From contig JAAZBG010000133.1 in NCBI GenBank assembly GCA_012513915.1, forward strand, positions 45,369 to 109,368: 64,000 nt of DNA, in the 5' to 3' direction. The notes beneath the pieces were generated by a model that had not been told where the DNA came from, did no database searches, and saw only the letters and a list, made by a program, of their open reading frames with translations. Below, one piece after another: positions 9,410-18,534 of this stretch (positions are counted from its first letter, which is position 1; each line of letters starts with the position of its first letter). Source of the stretch: Fibrobacter sp. (GTDB taxonomy: Bacteria > Fibrobacterota > Chitinivibrionia > Chitinivibrionales > Chitinispirillaceae). A program made the translations under genes and the position numbers.

Positions 9410-10231
9410 TTATTTCTGATATCCAAGAGTAATAATCAGTTGAACATCAATTTTACTTGTAAACCTTTCCGGTAAATATTCCTCGTAGGAGTATACCGGT
9501 GTCACGATTATTGAACTATTTTTAGAAAAATGGTATTTACCATAAAGCTTTGCATTGATAAGCAAAAGATGTCGATATTGAATTTTTTCAAGATAGTCTG
9601 ATGATTGAGTGCCGCCACCTGCTCCTGCACCGATAATCAATTTATCGGTAATAATCATACGGTTGTACTGAATGTTCCCGCTTACCTCAATACCAGACTT
9701 GAACGGTAAACAAAAAATGCGCGTCTGTAAAGTTTTAACATCCGTGATAATGCTCCATGATGCAGTTAAAGAAAGCGGCGTTGCGTCTTGATAAAATGAT
9801 ATTTTTGCACCAAGGGAGAGCTCGCTGTTTATTAGCCTTGTAAAATATAATTCAGAAAGAAACTGGTAATCAGGGTACAGTGGATCTGACAAAATTTCAG
9901 GCGAATATGCTATCATGATATTTGCATAAGAGTGATCCCATAGGATCGGCCATATATCAAGTTTCACCTGCATATCGGTAAGCGATGTGTCCGGATAAGA
10001 ACGATGCTGGCCATTGAGTTGAGCAATGAGTGGCGTTTCCCGTACAGATAGTGTTGTGCTGATTCCCGCCTCATGATAGGGGCCGAAATTATTCCTGTTG
10101 GTAATTATTGAACCTGTATATAACAGATCAAGTGATTTGATTGATACTGCAAATGAATGCTGTACGAAAACAAAATAAACGAACACGATAACGGAACAAT
10201 ACAAACATAGCGAACGGTGTTTAATGTGCAT
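9410..10231 (-). CDS. YaiO-like outer-membrane beta-barrel protein
   Basis: A 273-residue exported protein. The ATG at 10231 is preferred over the longer open frame because the hydrophobic signal segment (LCLYCSVIVFVYFVFVQ, then HSFA) follows directly and an ACAGGCGC purine tract lies before it. The body is made of strands with aromatic girdles, among them SYANIMIAYSPE and DYQFLSELYFTRL, the pattern seen in YaiO-type barrels that sit next to GT2 polysaccharide synthases. Position next to the regulator and HEAT-glycosyltransferase supports a role in moving the polymer through the outer membrane. The family call rests on strand pattern and context, not on a strict motif. Confidence 0.55.
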   Translation of the reverse strand: MHIKHRSLCLYCSVIVFVYFVFVQHSFAVSIKSLDLLYTGSIITNRNNFGPYHEAGISTTLSVRETPLIAQLNGQHRSYPDTSLTDMQVKLDIWPILWDHSYANIMIAYSPEILSDPLYPDYQFLSELYFTRLINSELSLGAKISFYQDATPLSLTASWSIITDVKTLQTRIFCLPFKSGIEVSGNIQYNRMIITDKLIIGAGAGGGTQSSDYLEKIQYRHLLLINAKLYGKYHFSKNSSIIVTPVYSYEEYLPERFTSKIDVQLIITLGYQK

Positions 10232-10348
10232 AGTGCGCCTGTTTTTAATAAGTTGCACAAAAATGTTTAATACGTCATTAGCATCTAAAGAGTATACCAA
10301 AGGGGTATCGTTTTGCGTATACTTTTTTGAAATGAAAAGCTGTTTTTA

Positions 10349-10927
10349 TCAGTATAACTGATCACTGCATTTGTAGCGGTTATACTCCATAAGGAAAAAC
10401 GAATAGGCTGATACAATGATACCGGATAATAAAAGAACGGTGAACACCTGTTTATAGTGGAAATGGATCAATCTGATATACCATTCAACTCCATGAACGA
10501 GCATTGTGTTATGGATAATCGCATAGATGCTTACAGCTATTGACAATATCATCAATATAAATCCATTGAAAGCAAGATGACGCCGGTAGTATTTGGGAAA
10601 AACGGCAAAACGCTTATGAAACGGTTTCACCTCACCATGGAAGTAGTAATAAACAAAATCTGAGAATGGTAATCCCTTTATATCAACTGAAAACCGTTCA
10701 TGAAAGAAGAAAAAGTAGACAAACGTTGATATCATGCAAAACAGCAGGAACTGGAAAAGAAGAAATGTTGACCAGGATGCTCCAAAAAATGATACCAGAG
10801 GATTAAATTCGTGATTAAGATCCGGTGTGTATAAGTAGGTTATCGCGAGGTCGGCAACTCGCAGGATAAATAACAACAGTATTACCAGGCTGAAAGTAAG
10901 AGTTTTGTTCGGCTGTAGTTTTTCCAT
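10349..10927 (-). CDS. Small integral membrane protein (DUF5658-like)
   Basis: A 192-residue protein with about four membrane helices. The segment RVADLAITYLYTPDLNHEFN, followed by PLVSFF, resembles the D-x-x-x-T ... E-x-NPL pattern of DUF5658-type membrane proteins. A cytoplasmic-looking basic stretch (KPFHKRFAVFPKYYRRH) separates the helix pairs. Start is uncertain: ATG at 10927 is used, but a TTG at 10987 would add 20 residues and neither has a good ribosome site. It is the most upstream gene of the minus-strand envelope block, 118 bases before the YaiO-like gene. Function unknown. Confidence 0.6.
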   Translation of the reverse strand: MEKLQPNKTLTFSLVILLLFILRVADLAITYLYTPDLNHEFNPLVSFFGASWSTFLLFQFLLFCMISTFVYFFFFHERFSVDIKGLPFSDFVYYYFHGEVKPFHKRFAVFPKYYRRHLAFNGFILMILSIAVSIYAIIHNTMLVHGVEWYIRLIHFHYKQVFTVLLLSGIIVSAYSFFLMEYNRYKCSDQLY

Positions 10928-11148
10928 AGCACAAAAATTCACAATGCGATAAATGATAAAAAATCGATTTCCAAAGTGTGTGTGCAATGGTTTTCGCTAA
11001 TAAGATATGAAAACATTTATATGATTGCAACTTTTTTAATCGCCTGTTCCCGAATAATTAATTTTTCTTAAAGTGATTACTTTGACTGTTAGTGGACTGA
11101 TTCGATGTAAACATATAGTATTAAGAATGTTATGTTTAAGAAACAATG

Positions 11149-11177
11149 TTGACTAAGTTTGTAAAAATGGTTATATT
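11149..11177 (+). promoter_or_regulatory. Promoter of the trans-sulfuration gene pair
   Basis: TTGACT at 11149-11154 and TATATT at 11172-11177 are separated by 17 bases, a near-ideal housekeeping promoter. Transcription should begin at about 11184, giving a short leader of about 37 bases before the ATG at 11221. The same two hexamers with the same spacing stand before the sulfite reductase, sulfate-binding protein and rex genes. Confidence 0.7.
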
Positions 11178-11220
11178 AAAAGAGTGTTGCTATAAACGCT
11201 ATTACTATTTGGAGTTGAAT

Positions 11221-12363
11221 ATGAGTCTAGACGTTGAAACCCGCCTTGCACGAGCCGGAATCGGTACAGATCCGCGTACGGGCGCAATCAGTACACCAAT
11301 ATACCAAACTGCAACCTTCGCGCATCCGTCGCTTGGTGCCTCAACGGGATACGATTATACGCGAAGTGGTAATCCGACCCGATCAGTGCTTGAAGATATA
11401 GTTGCTGATCTTGAGGGTGGGGTAAAGGCATTTGCATTTTCTTCAGGAATGGCTGCGATAAACGCATTGTTGCAACTATTCAAGCCCGGTGATACGATAT
11501 TAACTTCAGAGGATCTCTACGGCGGTACCTACAGACTTTTTTTTGATGTATTTGAATCCTGGGGATTACGGTTTGTACAGGTGGATTTTTCTGACACTGC
11601 AACACTTACTGCAGCAGTAAAGTTGTATTCAGTAAAGGCTGTTTTTATTGAATCGCCGACAAATCCGCTAATACGCATTACTGACATAAAAAAAGTTTGT
11701 CAATTTTCAAAAAAAAATTGTTTAATTACAATTGTTGATAATACATTCATGACACCATTATGTCAAAGACCGCTGACGCTTGGTGCGGATATTGTTATTC
11801 ACAGTGGTACAAAATTTTTATGTGGGCATAATGATACACTAAGCGGTTTTGTTGTTGTAAACAGTCACGAAATTGCAGAGCGGATCGCTTTTATTCAGAA
11901 TGCTGCAGGTGCAGTGTTGTCTCCGTTTGACAGTTGGCTTGTCCTTCGTGGCTTGAAAACGCTTGCCGTAAGAATGAAGGCATCACAGCAGAATGCCGGA
12001 AAGATTGCGGGTTGGCTCAGTAAAAACAGCAAAATCACTGAGGTATATTATCCGGGATTGAAATCTCACGAAGGCGCTGCACTTCATGCAAGACAATCAA
12101 GCGGCGCCGGTGCGCTTATTGCATTTCGTGTAAAGAATAAGCAGCATGTAAAGAAGATAATAAACGGTGTCAGGGTTATTACATTTGCAGAAAGTCTTGG
12201 CGGGGTGGAAACGCTTATAACCTACCCCTTTACACAAACACATGCTGCGATTCCTGAGGCAATAAGGAAAAAGAACGGTGTAACAGAAAACCTGCTACGG
12301 ATGTCAATAGGAATCGAACATATTGATGATTTACTTAATGATCTTAAACAGGCAATAGGTTGA
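11221..12363 (+). CDS. Trans-sulfuration PLP enzyme (cystathionine synthase/lyase family), first copy
   Basis: A 380-residue Cys/Met-metabolism PLP enzyme. Recognisable features are the N-terminal ETRLARAGIGTDPRTGAIS, the substrate/PLP-binding YTRSGNPTR, and the Schiff-base lysine in HSGTKFLCGHND. The family includes cystathionine gamma-synthase, beta-lyase, gamma-lyase and O-acyl-homoserine sulfhydrylase, which cannot be separated by eye. The ATG at 11221 is chosen over the upstream open frame because homologous sequence begins there, TTGGAG stands before it, and the promoter's start point at about 11184 excludes the longer version. It is followed 4 bases later by a paralogue, suggesting the two act in sequence between cysteine, homocysteine and methionine. 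Confidence 0.85.
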   Translation: MSLDVETRLARAGIGTDPRTGAISTPIYQTATFAHPSLGASTGYDYTRSGNPTRSVLEDIVADLEGGVKAFAFSSGMAAINALLQLFKPGDTILTSEDLYGGTYRLFFDVFESWGLRFVQVDFSDTATLTAAVKLYSVKAVFIESPTNPLIRITDIKKVCQFSKKNCLITIVDNTFMTPLCQRPLTLGADIVIHSGTKFLCGHNDTLSGFVVVNSHEIAERIAFIQNAAGAVLSPFDSWLVLRGLKTLAVRMKASQQNAGKIAGWLSKNSKITEVYYPGLKSHEGAALHARQSSGAGALIAFRVKNKQHVKKIINGVRVITFAESLGGVETLITYPFTQTHAAIPEAIRKKNGVTENLLRMSIGIEHIDDLLNDLKQAIG

Positions 12364-12367
12364 TATA

Positions 12368-13507
12368 ATGAAAAGAAAAACAGAAATATTACATAGTGCA
12401 GCATCACGGGATAAAAGTACCGGAGCGCTTAGTATTCCGATTTACCCGGCCTCGACCTATCATCAGGCCGATATTGATACGGAACCGCAATGGGAGTATG
12501 GACGAAGTGCCAATCCTACCCGAAGCGAAGCAGAAAAACTGCTGGCGTCACTTGAGGGATGCAAACATGGATTTGCATTTTCGTCAGGAATGGCTGCAAT
12601 AGCAGCTGCCATAACTGCAGTTCTAAAGGCTGGCGATCATATTGTCGCTACGCAGGACATTTATGGCGGCTCTTACCGGTATTTGACAAAATACATATCA
12701 GCTTTTGGTGTAACCCATACATTTGTTGACATGACCAATCCGGATAATGTGTTGAAAGCGATTCAGAAAAATACACGGCTCATTCTGATGGAGACCCCGT
12801 CGAATCCGTTACTGCGTGTTACCGATATCCGGGCTGTTGTTGCAATTGCAAAGCAGCATGGAATTGTTACCGCACTCGATAATACCTTTATGACACCATA
12901 TCTTCAGCGTGTTCTGGATCTCGGTGTTGACATAAGTATACATAGTGCAACAAAATTTCTGGGAGGACACAGCGACCTTATTGCCGGTGCCGTGATGACT
13001 GCTGATAAGCGGCTCGCAAACGAAGTGAAATTTGTGCAGAATGCATGCGGATCTGTGCTGAGTCCAAATGATTCATGGATGCTTATCAGGGGTATAAAAA
13101 CACTCAGTGCCCGTATGGATGTTCAATGCGCAAATGCAATGAAACTGGCACAATGGTTGATAACAAGAGATTGGGTTAGCGAGGTGTATTATCCCGGTTT
13201 ACCAACACATCCGGGACACGACAATATTAAAAGTCAGGCAAGCGGATTCGGTGCTGTTGTATCGGTAAAGCTTGACAGTGTCGGACGTGCTATCGCCATA
13301 ATGAAAAAGGTCAGATTATGGAGTGTCGCTGTCAGCCTGGGCGGCGTTGAATCGATACTGTCCTATCCACGAAAAATGTCACACGCTGCAATTCCTCCGG
13401 AGGAACGTCACGCGCTTGGTATCACTGACGATATCGTGCGACTGTCGGTCGGTCTTGAGGATGTTGAGGATCTAATTGATGATCTGAGCAATGCTGCTGC
13501 TTATTAA
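12368..13507 (+). CDS. Trans-sulfuration PLP enzyme, second copy
   Basis: A 379-residue paralogue of the preceding gene, starting 4 bases after its stop, so almost certainly cotranscribed and translationally linked. It has YGRSANPTRSEAE for the PLP phosphate/substrate site and HSATKFLGGHSD with the PLP lysine, and ends with the usual LSVGLEDVEDLIDDL. The pair probably divides labour, one enzyme forming cystathionine or homocysteine and the other cleaving cystathionine; which is which is not clear. Convergent to the sulfite reductase, and part of a 12-kb sulfur island, which supports a role in assimilating the sulfide made there. Confidence 0.85.
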   Translation: MKRKTEILHSAASRDKSTGALSIPIYPASTYHQADIDTEPQWEYGRSANPTRSEAEKLLASLEGCKHGFAFSSGMAAIAAAITAVLKAGDHIVATQDIYGGSYRYLTKYISAFGVTHTFVDMTNPDNVLKAIQKNTRLILMETPSNPLLRVTDIRAVVAIAKQHGIVTALDNTFMTPYLQRVLDLGVDISIHSATKFLGGHSDLIAGAVMTADKRLANEVKFVQNACGSVLSPNDSWMLIRGIKTLSARMDVQCANAMKLAQWLITRDWVSEVYYPGLPTHPGHDNIKSQASGFGAVVSVKLDSVGRAIAIMKKVRLWSVAVSLGGVESILSYPRKMSHAAIPPEERHALGITDDIVRLSVGLEDVEDLIDDLSNAAAY

Positions 13508-13519
13508 TAATTCCGGATA

Positions 13520-13553
13520 ACCGGTAAACAGTGTACTATACGCTGTTTACGGT
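13520..13553. terminator. Hairpin between convergent sulfur genes
   Basis: ACCGGTAAACAG (13520-13531) and CTGTTTACGGT (13543-13553) form an 11-bp stem with one bulged G and an 11-base loop. It lies 13 bases after the second PLP enzyme and 67 bases before the end of the sulfite reductase gene on the other strand. No strong U tract follows, so a bidirectional terminator or an mRNA-end-protecting hairpin are both possible. Confidence 0.45.
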
Positions 13554-13619
13554 TACCATCGGTACTGTTTCCTGTCACTGCTGCTATAGCGTATTGCAGT
13601 CATTATCATCAGAATGTTA

Positions 13620-15206
13620 CTAATTCTGTGCAACCAGATTCCTGAAAAAATCGATGTCGTTACTGCGTACGAAATCATTAATGAACCTGAATGTAGCTGA
13701 TTCTGCAAGATAGGCATCAAGAATCTTTTCAGTTACTGTAATACATGTATCAGTAGAATAATCACCGAGTTTGACACCATGCAATCTTTGATCGCCACCA
13801 ATAAGTACTTCGTATCCTTCAACGGTACTATCACCATCACGAACCTTCGCTCCTCTGAATCCGATATCTGCAATGCGGTATGGAGAGCAGGAGTTAGGGC
13901 AACCGGTAATGCTTATGGTTCCAGTATATCTGATCGATGCATATTTCGGCTGAGAAACAAGTTTGTGTATTTTGTCAAACAGTTTACGGGTTTCAGCAAC
14001 TGCTTTAGGGCAATAGGTCGTACCGCAGCAGCATACGATATCGTCAAGTCCAAAGTATCCATCAGTTTTATATTCAAGAAGTGTGATCTCTTTTTTCACG
14101 TTGGCAACATCAGAAGGATCAACTCCATGGATCATCAGATTCTGACGGTTATCGGTGTAAATATTCGTATTTCCATACCGGTCAGCAAGATCAGCAATGG
14201 AAATCAGGGATTCCGCTGGTAACTCACCCTTTGGAATAAGTATGCGTACAGACACTTTGTTGTTAGTACCGACAGGATCCTGTTCTGTCAATGGCCGTGC
14301 CGGCAGTGAATCCTGATGTATATCCTCAACGGTTTGGATAAGTATACCGTCTGTATTTTTATGCTCGTCAGACAGATACTTTAAGACGAGTTCACGGCAC
14401 TTTTCAATTCCTAAATTGTCCAGAATAAATTTGAGCCGTGATTTTGCCCTGTTGGATCGGTTGCCATGATCCCTGAATAGCAGTGCTATAGCGCGGAGAA
14501 CATCGGTAATTGAATCTTCTTTTACAAAACCGAAAAGCTCCTGACCGACAAATGCTTTCCATCCCATGCCTCCGCCGATGACAACTTTAAACCCCTTGAC
14601 TATATGGCCATTAATATTACTTTCAATCGCATTGACACCAACGCAATTCATGTAGGTCTGACCGCATGAAGCATTACATCCGGAGAAATTGATTTTGAGT
14701 TTTCTTGGCAAATTGTCAAGATCACGCATATCGGTTAATACTTTTAGCGCCTTAACAGCATAGGGGAGAACATTGAGCCGGGCATGTTTACAGGTTTCAG
14801 CGAGAGGACACGCTGGAATTGTCCGGACAACATCGCCGCAGCCATGAAAAGTTGAAAGATTATTATCGTTAACAAATTTAAAGAAATCCGGAAGTAGCGA
14901 TAGTTGCATTTTGTGAAGCTGCAATGCCTGACGGGTGGTTATGGATACCGTGCCTGCTGAAAACTTTTTTGATGCATCTGCAACTGCGCGGGCGTCTCTT
15001 GTTGTCAGTTTTCCACCGGGAATGACAATACGGGCCATGAAGTCATCAATCTGGCGCTGCTGGTAGACACCATACCATTTTGATATCAGCAATTCCTCTT
15101 TTGTCATGAAACCACGTCGTGCGATTGCGTCATAATCAATGGTTAATCCCTGATCCTTGATATATTCCTCTTCGCTGCGCCGTGGGAGCTCATTGTTGAA
15201 TTGCAT
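13620..15206 (-). CDS. sir: Siroheme/[4Fe-4S] sulfite (or nitrite) reductase
   Basis: A 528-residue ferredoxin-type reductase of two tandem half-modules, reducing sulfite to sulfide with six electrons. The first half has TTRQALQLHKM at 90-100 and the second TDNRQNLMIHG at 351-361, the siroheme-contacting parts. The catalytic cluster ligands are C393-x5-C399 and C436-x3-C440. Unusually the first half also keeps C133-x5-C139 and C177-x3-C181, where classical enzymes have lost these cysteines. No flavoprotein partner is nearby, so ferredoxin is the likely donor. Context (sulfate importer, CysH, CysDN, PLP enzymes) favours sulfite over nitrite. The start ATG has AAAGGGG upstream and a leader of about 160 bases. 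Confidence 0.9.
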   Translation of the reverse strand: MQFNNELPRRSEEEYIKDQGLTIDYDAIARRGFMTKEELLISKWYGVYQQRQIDDFMARIVIPGGKLTTRDARAVADASKKFSAGTVSITTRQALQLHKMQLSLLPDFFKFVNDNNLSTFHGCGDVVRTIPACPLAETCKHARLNVLPYAVKALKVLTDMRDLDNLPRKLKINFSGCNASCGQTYMNCVGVNAIESNINGHIVKGFKVVIGGGMGWKAFVGQELFGFVKEDSITDVLRAIALLFRDHGNRSNRAKSRLKFILDNLGIEKCRELVLKYLSDEHKNTDGILIQTVEDIHQDSLPARPLTEQDPVGTNNKVSVRILIPKGELPAESLISIADLADRYGNTNIYTDNRQNLMIHGVDPSDVANVKKEITLLEYKTDGYFGLDDIVCCCGTTYCPKAVAETRKLFDKIHKLVSQPKYASIRYTGTISITGCPNSCSPYRIADIGFRGAKVRDGDSTVEGYEVLIGGDQRLHGVKLGDYSTDTCITVTEKILDAYLAESATFRFINDFVRSNDIDFFRNLVAQN

Positions 15207-15376
15207 GGTGCAAACCCCTTTGTTTCGTTATAGATTAAATGTTTCAATAAAAAATGATGGATACAGAGCTATAAAAATGAAAGTCTTGAAAAAGTGATTA
15301 GTGTCAGACACATCTATAGAACTCTGTAATTTAGAAATTGCGCATAAGTTTAAACTTTATAAAAATACTAAACAAT

Positions 15377-15405
15377 AATATAGATAGCACAGGGAGAAAA
15401 GTCAA
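15377..15405 (-). promoter_or_regulatory. Promoter of the sulfite reductase gene
   Basis: Read on the minus strand, TTGACT (15405-15400) and TATATT (15382-15377) are 17 bases apart. Transcription should start near 15370, leaving a leader of about 160 bases. The leader holds only small dyads (GTGTCAGACAC at 15301-15311, TCTATAGA at 15314-15321); no known riboswitch is recognised. Between this promoter and the divergent one at 15504 lies AT-rich DNA with the palindrome ATATAATATTATAT at 15439-15452, a possible shared operator. Confidence 0.65.
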
Positions 15406-15503
15406 CATTCAATTGATCCAATAATGTAATACGTTGTAATATAATATTATATGAGACATCATCCACTACAGGTTTCAAAAAAAATAAATAAAAATATTAA
15501 TTC

Positions 15504-15532
15504 TTGACTAAGTTGATCACATTTGTTATATT
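15504..15532 (+). promoter_or_regulatory. Promoter of the sulfate uptake/activation operon
   Basis: TTGACT (15504-15509) and TATATT (15527-15532) with a 17-base spacer predict a start near 15539. Just downstream, GTAAACAT is repeated directly (15547-15554 and 15556-15563), which could be an operator placed over the initial transcribed region. Confidence 0.7.
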
Positions 15533-15538
15533 AGTTTA

Positions 15539-15758
15539 TGAATTAGGTAAACATAGTAAACATTGTCGTGTGTCGAAAGGTTTCTTTTAGGTATGAACTA
15601 CAGTAAACGGGAATATGCTAAGGATAAACTACCCTGTGAATATTACATTCACGGGGTAATCTGTTAAACAGATCTCGCAGTACATAACTACTCTAAAAAT
15701 CAAAAAATGGATTTTACACTATCAAAGTTTTACAGTATCACTTAGAAAGGCTTTAGTA
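15539..15758 (+). promoter_or_regulatory. Long structured 5' leader of the sulfate-binding protein gene
   Basis: About 220 bases separate the predicted start of transcription from the ATG at 15759 and contain no gene. An 11-bp hairpin (ACCCTGTGAAT at 15631-15641, five-base loop, ATTCACGGGGT at 15647-15657, one G-U pair) is followed by a 7-bp stem of ATCTGTT and AACAGAT (15659-15673) with only one unpaired base between the arms. No U tract follows either, so they are not obvious terminators. The arrangement suggests a regulatory leader responding to sulfur status; it does not match a riboswitch class I know. Confidence 0.5.
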
Positions 15759-16748
15759 ATGAAAAACGTGTATCTTTGGGTTGTCGCGAGTTTATTGTAC
15801 GTATCGGTTGTCTCAGGAGAAACAGGTCTATTGAATGTCTCTTATGATCCGACAAGAGAGTTGTATCAGAAAATAAACGCTGCATTTATAGAACATCATA
15901 GTAAGAGTAATAGTGAGAAACTATCAATAAAAATGTCGCATGGCGGTTCAGGAAAACAGGCTCGTGCTGTAATTGATGGTCTTGAAGCGGATATTGTAAC
16001 ACTTGCACTTGCTTACGACATTGACGAAATCGCTAAAGGTGGAAAAAATATTGATCAGGAGTGGCAGTTGGAGTTCCCCTATAATAGTACTCCGTTTACA
16101 TCAACAATCGTGTTTCTTGTCAGAAAAGGAAACCACAAACAGCTAAAAGACTGGGATGATCTTGTAAAGCCCGGAGTATCGGTAATAACACCCAACCCTA
16201 AAACATCGGGTGGTGCACGGTGGAATTATCTTGCTGCATGGGGCTATGCAAAAAAGAAATATGGTTCTGATCAGAAAGCATTGGAATTTGTAAAAGCACT
16301 CTTTAAAAATGTTCCGGTTCTGGATGCTGGTGCGAGAGGTGCAACAACGACATTTGTTCAGAGAGGGCTTGGTGATGTTCTTCTTGCATGGGAAAATGAA
16401 GCGTATTTGTCACTGAATGAAATTGGAAAGGACTATGTAGAGATTGTTGTTCCGTCAATTAGTATTCTTGCAGAACCACCAGTGGCAATTGTTGATGCTA
16501 TTGTAAAAAAACATGGTACTGAAAAGTTAGCGCATGAATATGTTTCTTTCTTTTATACTCCGCAAGCCCAGGAAATCGGGGCACAAAACTACTACCGGCC
16601 GCAGCTGAAAGAAGTCGCTGGAAAATACAAAAACACATTTACAAAAGTAGAGTTATTCTCTATTGACGATGAATTCGGCGGTTGGCAAAAAGCACATCAG
16701 GTTCACTTCGCTGATGGTGGAACATTTGATAAAATATATCAGCAATAG
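15759..16748 (+). CDS. sbp: Sulfate ABC transporter, periplasmic sulfate-binding protein
   Basis: A 329-residue periplasmic solute-binding protein of the Sbp/CysP family. A signal peptide (residues 1-20, ending VSG) leads to [15 protein letters not shown], the conserved first strand and helix. [12 protein letters not shown] and the later [19 protein letters not shown] hold the residues that bind sulfate through backbone amides and a Ser/Trp pair. It captures sulfate or thiosulfate and delivers it to CysT/CysW. First gene of a seven-gene run ending with cysN and preceded by its own promoter and long leader. AGAAAGG stands before the ATG. Confidence 0.95.
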   Translation: MKNVYLWVVASLLYVSVVSGETGLLNVSYDPTRELYQKINAAFIEHHSKSNSEKLSIKMSHGGSGKQARAVIDGLEADIVTLALAYDIDEIAKGGKNIDQEWQLEFPYNSTPFTSTIVFLVRKGNHKQLKDWDDLVKPGVSVITPNPKTSGGARWNYLAAWGYAKKKYGSDQKALEFVKALFKNVPVLDAGARGATTTFVQRGLGDVLLAWENEAYLSLNEIGKDYVEIVVPSISILAEPPVAIVDAIVKKHGTEKLAHEYVSFFYTPQAQEIGAQNYYRPQLKEVAGKYKNTFTKVELFSIDDEFGGWQKAHQVHFADGGTFDKIYQQ

Positions 16749-16806
16749 TCTGAATTATTTGCAGGCAGTTATAAACACAACCACGATAAGGTAAGGCTGA
16801 AAGTAT

Positions 16807-17631
16807 ATGCGTGAACATAGAATCCTGCCAGGATATAGATTGACATTAGGAATAACAGTCGGATACTTGAGTCTGATGGTCATTTTACCAATTATAGCGC
16901 TTGTTGCACAAAGCACGCATATAGGGTTTGCTGACTATTTTCATCAGATCAGCTCGAAACGTTTTTTGACATCAATCAGGTTGAGTGTTTTAACTGCATT
17001 GGCAGCCTCGGTTGCAAATGGTTTCATAGGGTTTATTATTGCGTGGTCACTAGTGCGATACTCCTTTCCGGGGAAAAAAATAATTGATAGTATGATTGAT
17101 ATACCATTTGCATTGCCGACTGCGGTTGCAGGTATTGCACTCACGACGTTATATGCTCAAAATGGCTGGGTGGGTTCACTGCTTGCACACATAGGTATTA
17201 AAGCAGCATATACACCGCTTGGAATTATAATCGCCTTGAGTTTTGTTGGAATACCGTTTGTGATCAGGAGTGTACAACCGGTGCTGATTGATTTTCAAAA
17301 AGAAATAGAGGACGCAGCAAGCTGTCTGGGAGCATCCAAAGGTATTATTTTCAGGAAAATATTATGGCCGCAAATAATGCCGGCCCTTATCAGCGGTGTT
17401 TCCCTGTCATTTGCCCGGGGCCTTGGTGAGTATGGATCAATCGTTTTTATATCGGGTAATATGCCATTCAAGACTGAAATTGTACCGTTACTGATTATGA
17501 CAAAACTGGAACAATTTAACTATGCGGCTGCAAGTGCAATTGCAATGACATTTCTAACAATATCATTTGGAATAATGTTGCTGATCAATGTTTTTCAGGC
17601 AATCAACCGACAGAAATATGTTACTAAGTAA
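16807..17631 (+). CDS. cysT: Sulfate ABC transporter permease CysT
   Basis: A 274-residue inner-membrane permease with about six helices, of the CysT/CysU family. The cytoplasmic EAA loop that docks on the ATPase is seen as EDAASCLGASKGIIFRKILW near residues 160-180, and the typical LSFARGLGEYGSIVFISGN follows. It forms the translocation pore with CysW, the next gene. It lies 58 bases after sbp in the same operon. Could also be named cysU. Length is typical for the family. Confidence 0.95.
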   Translation: MREHRILPGYRLTLGITVGYLSLMVILPIIALVAQSTHIGFADYFHQISSKRFLTSIRLSVLTALAASVANGFIGFIIAWSLVRYSFPGKKIIDSMIDIPFALPTAVAGIALTTLYAQNGWVGSLLAHIGIKAAYTPLGIIIALSFVGIPFVIRSVQPVLIDFQKEIEDAASCLGASKGIIFRKILWPQIMPALISGVSLSFARGLGEYGSIVFISGNMPFKTEIVPLLIMTKLEQFNYAAASAIAMTFLTISFGIMLLINVFQAINRQKYVTK

Positions 17632-17664
17632 TTATACTAATATCATCTAATTATCGGAAAAAAA

Positions 17665-18534
17665 ATGCAAAAACAGTACGCTATTGAAACTGGTGACAAT
17701 AAGTTTTCATTAATTGTCTTTATTGGTTTGACCTATTTCTTTGTTATAGTAATCTTTATACTCCCTCTTCTGCTTGTTGCGCAAATGGCGTTTGAAAAGG
17801 GGTTTCAGGAATACCTTCGTAATATTATTGAAAATGATACGCTGCAATCGATCAAGTTGACAATAGTAACAACTTTGATTGCCACCGGGCTAAACACTGT
17901 TTTTGGTATAGGCGCAGCATGGCTTATTACAAAGTATTCTTTTCGCGGTCGCAATATCCTTTTGACAATTATTGATGTACCCTTTTCTGTTTCACCCGTT
18001 GTGTCCGGCATGATGTTTGTCCTGCTTTTTGGTGCAAACGGATGGTTTGGTGAAATACTGAGCGCGAATAATATAAAGATCATTTTTGCGGTTCCGGGAA
18101 TTATTCTTGCAACAACGTTTGTCACGCTGCCATTTGTTGTTCGTGAGTTAATACCAGTAATGGAGACAATCGGAAAAGAGTTTGAGGAAGCAGCCGTCTG
18201 TCTTGGAGCCAATGGATGGAATCTTTTATTTAAAGTAACGTTACCATCAATTAAATGGGGACTTCTTTACGGAGTTATTATTTGCAGTGCACGATCTATG
18301 GGTGAATTTGGAGCTGTATCTGTAGTATCCGGGCATATTCGCGGAGTTACAACAACAGTTCCGTTACAGGTGGAGATGCTGTACAATGAGTACCGGTTTA
18401 CCGCTGCATTCTCACTCGCGTCGTTGCTTATGTGTATTGCCATTATCACAATTGTCATTAAGACAGTTATCGAAGATAAAAAGGTAAAAAGTAATAGTAC
18501 TAACAAAAAGGGTTCATTCAATGATAAAAATTGA
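17665..18534 (+). CDS. cysW: Sulfate ABC transporter permease CysW
   Basis: A 289-residue permease paralogous to CysT with about six helices. The EAA loop reads [20 protein letters not shown] and the family-specific [15 protein letters not shown] follows. It pairs with CysT in the membrane. Its 3' end overlaps cysA by 14 bases (18521-18534), typical of coupled synthesis of permease and ATPase. The C terminus is short and lysine-rich ([14 protein letters not shown]), like other CysW proteins. Confidence 0.95.
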   Translation: MQKQYAIETGDNKFSLIVFIGLTYFFVIVIFILPLLLVAQMAFEKGFQEYLRNIIENDTLQSIKLTIVTTLIATGLNTVFGIGAAWLITKYSFRGRNILLTIIDVPFSVSPVVSGMMFVLLFGANGWFGEILSANNIKIIFAVPGIILATTFVTLPFVVRELIPVMETIGKEFEEAAVCLGANGWNLLFKVTLPSIKWGLLYGVIICSARSMGEFGAVSVVSGHIRGVTTTVPLQVEMLYNEYRFTAAFSLASLLMCIAIITIVIKTVIEDKKVKSNSTNKKGSFNDKN

